Source: Streptomyces mangrovi
GTDB lineage: Bacteria; Actinomycetota; Actinomycetes; Streptomycetales; Streptomycetaceae
Direction of reading: 5' to 3'
DNA length: 64,000 nucleotides
NCBI RefSeq assembly: GCF_900114215.1
Contig: NZ_FOSG01000016.1
Location: 62,001 to 126,000 of the forward strand
Shown here: in pieces, positions 59,601-64,000 of the stretch
Numbering within the stretch: the first letter of the stretch is position 1
Layout of the letters: the number at the start of each line of letters is the position of its first letter
Notes under the pieces: model-generated
Told to the model about the DNA's origin: nothing
Databases searched by the model: none
What the model saw: only the letters and a program-made list of their open reading frames with translations
Position numbers and translations under genes: made by a program

Positions 59601-62600
59601 CGCTCCGGGGGCGGTGGACCACAACCGCAGCTCCTTCACCTGGCCGCTGTGGTCGCCGAAGGCTTCGGCGGTGGCGGTGGTGGAGGTGGCGTAGACGAAC
59701 TCCAGCGCGCGGCAGCCCTTGGTCGCCGGGTCCGCGGTGCAGGCCGCGGCCGTGACGGCCGAGGTAGGGGCGATGACGCGCTTGGGGCGGGCGAGCTTCT
59801 TGCCCTCGACGGTCACCGTCTCGGAGACGATGGTGGTGGTGGAGTTGGTCAGACCGTCCAGCAGGGTGGAGGAGACCTGCCAGGTGGTGGCCGCCGTGTC
59901 GGGTTTGGTGAAGGTGGTGACCGTGCCCTCGGTGTCGGTGAGGGTGAAGGAGCCGGTCACGCTGCCCTTCAGGGTCAGATCCTCCGCCCCGGGCTCGGGG
60001 ATCCAGCCGTTCTTCGCGGCGTTGGCGGTGAAGTGGATCGCGTCACCCCCCTCCAGCACCACGTCCACGGCCGTGTCCGAGATCCTGCGCAGGTGGGTGT
60101 AGTCGGAGTCGGTCAGCTCCGCGGCCGTGCCGGTCACCCACTCCTTGCCGAAGATCGGTGCCTGCCCCTCCTGCGTCGCGCCCTTGTCGGGGGTGCGGGA
60201 GGAGGCGGTACGGGTCACCGACATGTCGAAGTGGGAGGCGTCGGTGACGGAGAGGGTGTAGTCGCCGGTGAGGAGGTTGACCGAGCCGGGGCCAACCTCG
60301 CTGGTGGCGGCTCCGGTGGCGTTGCGGTCGATGACGACGGTCAGCGGTTCGGTGGCGCCGGAGGCGCTGCCCGAGCCGGTGAAGTCGGCCTTGATCTGCA
60401 CCGATCCGTCGGGGTCGACGGTGTCGGTGGCGTTCCACGCCAGCGGTGCGTTCCTGCCGTTCGTCAGCGGCACCGGCCAGGCGGTCAGCGCCGTGCCGCC
60501 CGAGGTGACGTCCCCGGCCGGGATGCGCGTCCAGTCGTCGGCCTCGGAGCGGCGCCAGGAGAAGGACACGGCGTCGTACTTGGAGCCGTCGGCCTCGGCG
60601 ACCAGCGGCAGGCGGCGGGCGGTGCGCTCGCCGTCGGCCGGCTGGAGGAAGCCGCCGGGTCCGGCGTGGAAGGTGTACTCGATCGCGTCGGACTTGTTGT
60701 CGGCCTTGTCCACCGCCCGCACCTGGAGGGTGTGGGTGCCGTCCTTGGGCGGGGCGATGGAGAGGGCCTTGGCGGCGGTGGAGCCGCCGGTGGCGACCTT
60801 GGTCCAGGTCACGCCGTCCAGCGTCCACTCCAGCCAGTTGTGGTCGCTGTCGGCGGGCGGGGTGACGGTGAAGGCGCCGGCCTGCCCGGCGCCCTTGACC
60901 CAGGAGCCCGACGGGTAGTCTGTGGAAGTGATCTTGGTGGGGGCGGAGGGTGCCGTGGTGTCGACGGTGAAGGTCTTCCACGCCGACCAGCCGGTGTTGT
61001 AGTGCGCCCCGTCGTACGGGCTGGTGCGGAACTTGTAGGTCTTGCCGTTGGCCAGCACCCCGGCGGGGACCGTGACGGAGGCGACCTGGCCGCTGGGCAC
61101 GTACTTGGAGACGATCACATCGCCGACCTGGGTGTTGGTGGCGGCATCGAAGATCTGGAAGGTGCCGTTGACCTTGTCCCCGTCGGCGTCGACGAAGGTG
61201 TCGCGCAGGGTGGGCGTGGTGGTGTTGACCGTGTAGGCGCCGCCGTAGGAGAAGTACGGCGGGCCGGCCTCCTGCTTGGTGCCGGTGCGCGGCCGGTAGT
61301 TGTAGTTCACCACCAGCTTCGGCGGGTTGGCGGCGGCGTTGGCGGAGCTGACCTGCTTCCAGTGGGTCGTCGCGTCGGTGGCGGCGCGCAGGCCCATGTG
61401 GCCGCGGGAGGTCTTCGCCGACGCCCACGTCTGCACCAGACCGGTCACGTCGGCGTTGATCCAGCCCGCCCCGCCGCAGGCCGCGCGGCCCTTGGTCTCG
61501 GTGGAGGAGTGGCGCTGGGCGACCCAGGAGGGCTGGCTGGTCCACCGGGTGGCGGTGGAGGGGGCGCCGGTCTCCCAGATCGTCCACTCGTACGGCTTGC
61601 AGTCGGAGTTGCCGGAGTGGACGTTCCACAGCGACAGCTTCGCGCTGGAGACCAGCGCGTCGGAGATCGGCGCGGTGTTCCAGGAGATGAACGACCGCGA
61701 CAGCCTCGTGGTGCCGTCCGGGTTTGTGGTGCCCGGGTTGCCCAGGTGCAGCTCGGTGTTGGTGGACCAGTCGGTGGTCTCACCGCGCTTGACCAGGGTG
61801 TCGAAGACGTTGGACAGCGCCGAGGTGGAGGGGTCCACCGTCACCGGGTACTTGGTCTCCGGGTCGGCGAGGAAGTCGGCGTCGGGGGTGATGACCAGGT
61901 CGACGCCGTCGCCGGTCTCGACGACCTTCCAGTCGACCTTCGCCCGGTTGGTGTGCTCGCCGGAGACCTCGTCCACGGCGGCGTCCCACATCACCGGTGC
62001 GGGCATCACCGCCCGCTTCTTCCTGCCCGAGGCGGCGTCGGTGAACAGCAGGCTGCCGTCCCTGTGCTGCTTGACCTTCAGCCCGTCGGTCTTCAGCGGC
62101 AGCGTGTAGGAGTAGTCCGCCGCGGCCGGGCGCTTGTTGATCTCGACGAACTGCTCGAACCCGGTCCGGGTGGCCTCCACGACCACATCGGCGTCCGGCA
62201 GCGCACCGGCGTAGGTGGCGCGGGTGCCCTCCAGGGTCGGGGCGGGCAGGCCGCCCTTCCACTGCAGGGTGATCCGCTCATCCCCCTCCCCCAGCGTCAC
62301 CAGGTCGCGGGCCGGGGCCTTCTCCGCCGCCGCCGGGGACTTGGGCAGCGCACCGCCCTTGCCCGCCAGGCTCAGCCCCGCCGGGTGGGCGGCGGCCTCC
62401 ACCGATCCGTCCGACCGCCGCACCAGATCGACATCGACCTTGACCCACTCGCCGTCGCGCTGGAAACGGACCGGGCCGGCCGACAGCTCGGTGGTCAGAC
62501 TGCCGTCCTCGTTCACCCACGTCGTCGAGGTCTCCGTCCGTTCACTCAGCGCCTCGACCCGCCGGCCCGACAACCGGGCGGCCACCTTCGCCGACGGGAT

Positions 62601-62825
62601 GTCCGCGGCGCTCCGCGGCCCCTTCCCGCTCTCCGGCCGGGCCGGGGCCTGGGTCTTCTTCGCCGGGAGCGCGACGGCCTGGCCCGACGTGGCGACGACG
62701 AGCGCCGTCTCGGCGGTGATCAGGGCCGCGGCGGCCAGGGCTATACGGGGCAGCAGACGTCTGCGGCGCTGCAGCGCCAGCACGGACCCCTCCCACTCCT
62801 CGGGCGGGGGTGTGTGGTCTCTCAC
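56604..62825 (-). CDS. Secreted RHS/YD-repeat polymorphic-toxin-like protein
   Basis: A 2073-residue secreted protein. The GTG at 62825 follows AAGG. Residues 1-60 are a signal peptide (RRRRLLPRIALAAAALITAE, cut near QAVALPA). A DNRLRE-type wall domain (about 335-507) and Ig-like domains follow. Many YD repeats (about 1085-1920, for example YAYDASGRLRQAW and RLGRLVSYTDADGGKT) form the RHS shell. The core ends GVRLYNPTTGRFLSTDPVYG and then HADPLNRYDLNG, the conserved RHS junction. The last 96 residues are a highly basic tip (36 Lys/Arg, 5 Asp/Glu by my count) with YTSTWKRG repeated. I do not recognise this tip as a known toxin. The 3' end uses codons such as AGA, AGG, ATA and TTT. Confidence 0.88.
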   Translation of the reverse strand: MRDHTPPPEEWEGSVLALQRRRRLLPRIALAAAALITAETALVVATSGQAVALPAKKTQAPARPESGKGPRSAADIPSAKVAARLSGRRVEALSERTETSTTWVNEDGSLTTELSAGPVRFQRDGEWVKVDVDLVRRSDGSVEAAAHPAGLSLAGKGGALPKSPAAAEKAPARDLVTLGEGDERITLQWKGGLPAPTLEGTRATYAGALPDADVVVEATRTGFEQFVEINKRPAAADYSYTLPLKTDGLKVKQHRDGSLLFTDAASGRKKRAVMPAPVMWDAAVDEVSGEHTNRAKVDWKVVETGDGVDLVITPDADFLADPETKYPVTVDPSTSALSNVFDTLVKRGETTDWSTNTELHLGNPGTTNPDGTTRLSRSFISWNTAPISDALVSSAKLSLWNVHSGNSDCKPYEWTIWETGAPSTATRWTSQPSWVAQRHSSTETKGRAACGGAGWINADVTGLVQTWASAKTSRGHMGLRAATDATTHWKQVSSANAAANPPKLVVNYNYRPRTGTKQEAGPPYFSYGGAYTVNTTTPTLRDTFVDADGDKVNGTFQIFDAATNTQVGDVIVSKYVPSGQVASVTVPAGVLANGKTYKFRTSPYDGAHYNTGWSAWKTFTVDTTAPSAPTKITSTDYPSGSWVKGAGQAGAFTVTPPADSDHNWLEWTLDGVTWTKVATGGSTAAKALSIAPPKDGTHTLQVRAVDKADNKSDAIEYTFHAGPGGFLQPADGERTARRLPLVAEADGSKYDAVSFSWRRSEADDWTRIPAGDVTSGGTALTAWPVPLTNGRNAPLAWNATDTVDPDGSVQIKADFTGSGSASGATEPLTVVIDRNATGAATSEVGPGSVNLLTGDYTLSVTDASHFDMSVTRTASSRTPDKGATQEGQAPIFGKEWVTGTAAELTDSDYTHLRRISDTAVDVVLEGGDAIHFTANAAKNGWIPEPGAEDLTLKGSVTGSFTLTDTEGTVTTFTKPDTAATTWQVSSTLLDGLTNSTTTIVSETVTVEGKKLARPKRVIAPTSAVTAAACTADPATKGCRALEFVYATSTTATAEAFGDHSGQVKELRLWSTAPGAANATAKAVQTYAYDASGRLRQAWNPLITPALKTEYAYDAAGRVTQLTPPGELPWTFAYGKAGSASTAGEGMLLKATRPGLKQGTTGTVEGEAATSVVYDVPLTGSAVAPYNMGTNDVRNWGQLDAPTDATAVFPADAVPASHTGSALTPAAYRRAEVHYLGVSGREVNSAAPGGHISTTEYDRFGNTVRELSAANRAVALGLRAEDRAAQADLGIAQLTPTERADLLAAKSVYNDTGTRELEEFGPLRRVDLTADLKSDTTTLAPAGTSVTARSWTANEYDAGRPTDGTATVKDQVTKVTMGAQVREHPTVHGETRVTQTVYDWAKGLPTKSIQDPGGLAITTTTEYDGQGRVTKQLLPGATGTDAATRVTTYWSATGTGACAGRPEWADLVCSVSPGGAITGGGTNPAQLPTTTTEYDWWGNTAKLTESANGVTRTTTNTYDDAGRPTTVKTTGGIGQAVPETTTEYDPETGQETKTVSPTGGTITKAYDRLGRLVSYTDADGGKTTTEYDLLDRPVKATDTVPSTVTYTYDHTAEPRGLATKTTDSVAGAFSSTYDADGSVATEKLPGGYTLTVTEDTTGSTTERTYTRDSDGTLVYADTVTESVHGQNTSHAGWSGQTYRYDAIGRLTTVEDTADTVCTRRGYAFDARTNRKAQTTAAGAPGADCPSTAGTTTSHTYDSADRLVDSGYTYDAFGRTTAAPGQGTIGYYANDLVHRQTAGGKRQTWTLDAGLRFRSWTVETGSGSAWTQTASKRNHYDGDGDNPRWIVEDTATGALTRNVDSASGDLAAITGKTGDTVLQLSTVHGDVALQLPLDTSQAPTVLDSDEYGNPHPGRPATRYNWLGAKQRSSETLTGLTLMGVRLYNPTTGRFLSTDPVYGGNLNAYEYAHADPLNRYDLNGKWSWRKALKKYTSTWKRGWRKYTSTWKRGVRWGWRQYTRPYRYAWNKINSFAHRRKKQSTGKSKRGRHERGERRNGRDRGGEKGDQRRRGNPNKRK
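56821..56867 (-). repeat. 33-bp tandem duplication in the RHS tip
   Basis: GTCGAGGTGTACTT occurs at 56821-56834 and 56854-56867, exactly 33 bp apart. The encoded 11-residue units are KKYTSTWKRGW and RKYTSTWKRGV, followed by a degenerate third copy (RWGWRQYTRPY). Confidence 0.85.
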
Positions 62826-62983
62826 CGGGTGTGCCCTTCTTCTCGGCAGCGCAGGTCGCCGCTGATCCGACCACCGGTCCGACCACAAATGAAGTGAGAT
62901 CTTCACCGATTCCGCGTACAACTTCCCACAGGCTTCACAAGCGCCGGGTACTCCTCAACTCCCGCCGTCGCAAGGAGGGTTGA
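62826..62983. promoter_or_regulatory. Divergent promoter region of the RHS and kinase genes
   Basis: 158 bp between the divergent starts. It carries the AAGAAGG leader of the RHS gene and the CAAGGAGGG leader of the kinase. No operator is identified. Confidence 0.4.
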
Positions 62984-64000
62984 ATGACCACCGGAAAGCG
63001 GGGCCGCATCCGGGCGCCGCAGAGTTCGTGGATCGCCTTCGGGACGGTCGCCCTGGTGATCGCCGGATCGCTCACCCTGGTCGCGCTGGACGTGCTCAGC
63101 CAGCCGCTGAGCCGCCGTACGGTGATCACCGGCCTCCTGTTGCTGATCGTCCTGCCCGCCGTGCTGCTCGGCCAGTACGCTCCTCCCCCCTACCGGCTCC
63201 CCTACCGATGGCGGTGGTGGCTGCTGGGCGCGCAGGCACTGCTGACCTATCTGCCGATTCTGCTCTTCCCCAGCCCCTGGCTGAGCCTGCTGGGCTTTCT
63301 GGCCGGAGCGGTCCTGCTGACCGTCCCCCCGCCCTCCTCGGTGGTGATCGCGGCCGGTGTCGTCGCCAGCGGGCCGCTGCTGGCCGGGGCGCTGGTCGAC
63401 ACCCCGCGCAGCTCCCTGAACGTGCTGGTGTCCAGTGTGATCACGGCCAGCAGTGTCTACGGCGTGGCGCACCTGGCCCTGCTCGCCTCCCGGACGCAGG
63501 CCGCTCAGGCCCAGGCCGCCCGGCTGGTCGAGCAGCGCGAACGCGACCGGGTCGCCCGGGACCTGCACGATCTGCTGGGGTCCTCGCTGGTGTCTATAGC
63601 GGTCCGGTGCGAGTCCGCACTGCGCCGGGTGGAGTCCTGGGAAGCGGGCTCGCCCGCTTCCCAGGACTCCACCCGGCGCACGCTGGCCGAGACCGCGGCG
63701 CTGGCCCGCCGTACGCACGCCGAGGTGCGGGCGGTGGCGCACGGGCGGTTGTCGGTGTCGCTGCAGGCCGAGATCTTCCACGCCCGGCGGCTGCTCACCC
63801 AGGCCGGCATCACCACCCGCGTCACCGCCTCGCCGGACAGCCGGCTGTCGCCGGCCGTGGGCAACTGCCTGGGCGCGGTGCTGCGGGAGGCAACCGGCAA
63901 CCTCCTGCGGCACAGCCGGGCCGCGAACTGCGAGATCGTCGTGAACGAGCACGGCGGGCGGGTGGAACTCACCGTCGCCAACGACGGCGCTCCGCGCCAC
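62984..64000 (+). CDS. NarL-family sensor histidine kinase (partial, runs off the window)
   Basis: 339 residues of a two-component sensor kinase are present, without a stop codon. About five membrane helices lie in 15-170 (for example VALVIAGSLTLVALDV, LLLLIVLPAVLLG and SVVIAAGVVASGPLLAGAL). The HisKA_3 dimerisation domain has phosphorylatable His195 in RERDRVARDLHDLLGSSLVS. The ATPase N box begins REATGNLLRHSRAANC. The ATG at 62984 has a strong AAGGAGGG site. Between the H helix and the next helix, residues 213-232 are encoded by a 28-bp perfect inverted repeat. A NarL-type response regulator would be expected to the right. Confidence 0.9.
   Translation, partial: MTTGKRGRIRAPQSSWIAFGTVALVIAGSLTLVALDVLSQPLSRRTVITGLLLLIVLPAVLLGQYAPPPYRLPYRWRWWLLGAQALLTYLPILLFPSPWLSLLGFLAGAVLLTVPPPSSVVIAAGVVASGPLLAGALVDTPRSSLNVLVSSVITASSVYGVAHLALLASRTQAAQAQAARLVEQRERDRVARDLHDLLGSSLVSIAVRCESALRRVESWEAGSPASQDSTRRTLAETAALARRTHAEVRAVAHGRLSVSLQAEIFHARRLLTQAGITTRVTASPDSRLSPAVGNCLGAVLREATGNLLRHSRAANCEIVVNEHGGRVELTVANDGAPRH
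63621..63680. repeat. 28-bp perfect inverted repeat inside the kinase gene
   Basis: Arms 63621-63648 and 63653-63680 are perfectly complementary around a CTCG loop. The repeat is inside a coding frame, not at a gene end. Confidence 0.9.

Noticed and set aside
58665..62897. Very long open frame on the plus strand opposite the RHS gene
   Set aside because: It is antisense to a gene with signal peptide, DNRLRE domain and YD repeats. Its translation is Gly/Val/Arg-rich with no motif; long antisense frames are normal in high-G+C DNA.

Overview
The window is chromosomal DNA of a high-G+C actinomycete, almost certainly a Streptomyces species. Four regulators or division genes point to this: the principal sigma factor HrdB, the sporulation regulator WhiH beside it, the FtsZ-associated protein SepH, and a CutR-type response regulator. 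GTG starts are frequent and codon third positions are almost always G or C. From memory, the gene order resembles the conserved core of the Streptomyces chromosome between cutRS and lexA. No CRISPR array, rRNA or tRNA gene was seen.

Layout, left to right. 1-9.2 kb: cutR, a 57-residue protein, an inositol-monophosphatase-like enzyme with ferrochelatase, a sugar-lactone oxidase, sepH, a mercaptopyruvate sulfurtransferase, a glyoxalase-fold protein and thymidine kinase. 9.3-16.6 kb: a nucleotide pyrophosphatase-like protein coupled to a DUF5998 protein, a large GNAT/acyl-CoA-synthetase-like acetyltransferase with a small inverted-repeat mobile element at its 5' end, HPr, a GntR regulator, and an M23 peptidase behind a c-di-AMP riboswitch. 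16.9-31.6 kb: an M16 peptidase pair, the topoisomerase IV genes parC and parE, a CobW GTPase, a DUF7455 zinc-ribbon protein, hrdB and whiH. 31.8-43.5 kb: a NUDIX/winged-helix regulator, DUF4192, a RecQ helicase fused to a phosphoribosyltransferase-like domain, RNase HII, and several small enzymes and membrane proteins. 43.6-50.7 kb: a DNA-precursor and DNA-damage block with nrdR-nrdJ, lexA and a DinG helicase, carrying recognisable NrdR boxes and a LexA box. 50.8-55.7 kb: an NIS-siderophore synthetase with its acyltransferase partner, a secreted trypsin-like lipoprotein and panD.

From about 55.8 kb the character changes. A frameshifted IS5-type transposase remnant is followed by A+T-richer DNA with codons rare in this genome. 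This DNA encodes the tip of a 2073-residue secreted RHS/YD-repeat protein and a small acidic protein translationally coupled to it. The RHS tip is a 96-residue, extremely basic, Trp/Tyr-rich module with an 11-residue duplication. I do not recognise it as a known toxin, and it is the best candidate here for an undescribed toxin-immunity pair. The window ends inside a NarL-type histidine kinase whose gene contains a 28-bp perfect inverted repeat in its coding sequence.

Starts were chosen by ribosome-binding site, spacing to neighbours and family length, so several are GTG or TTG. Family names rest on motifs read by eye; no database search was run.
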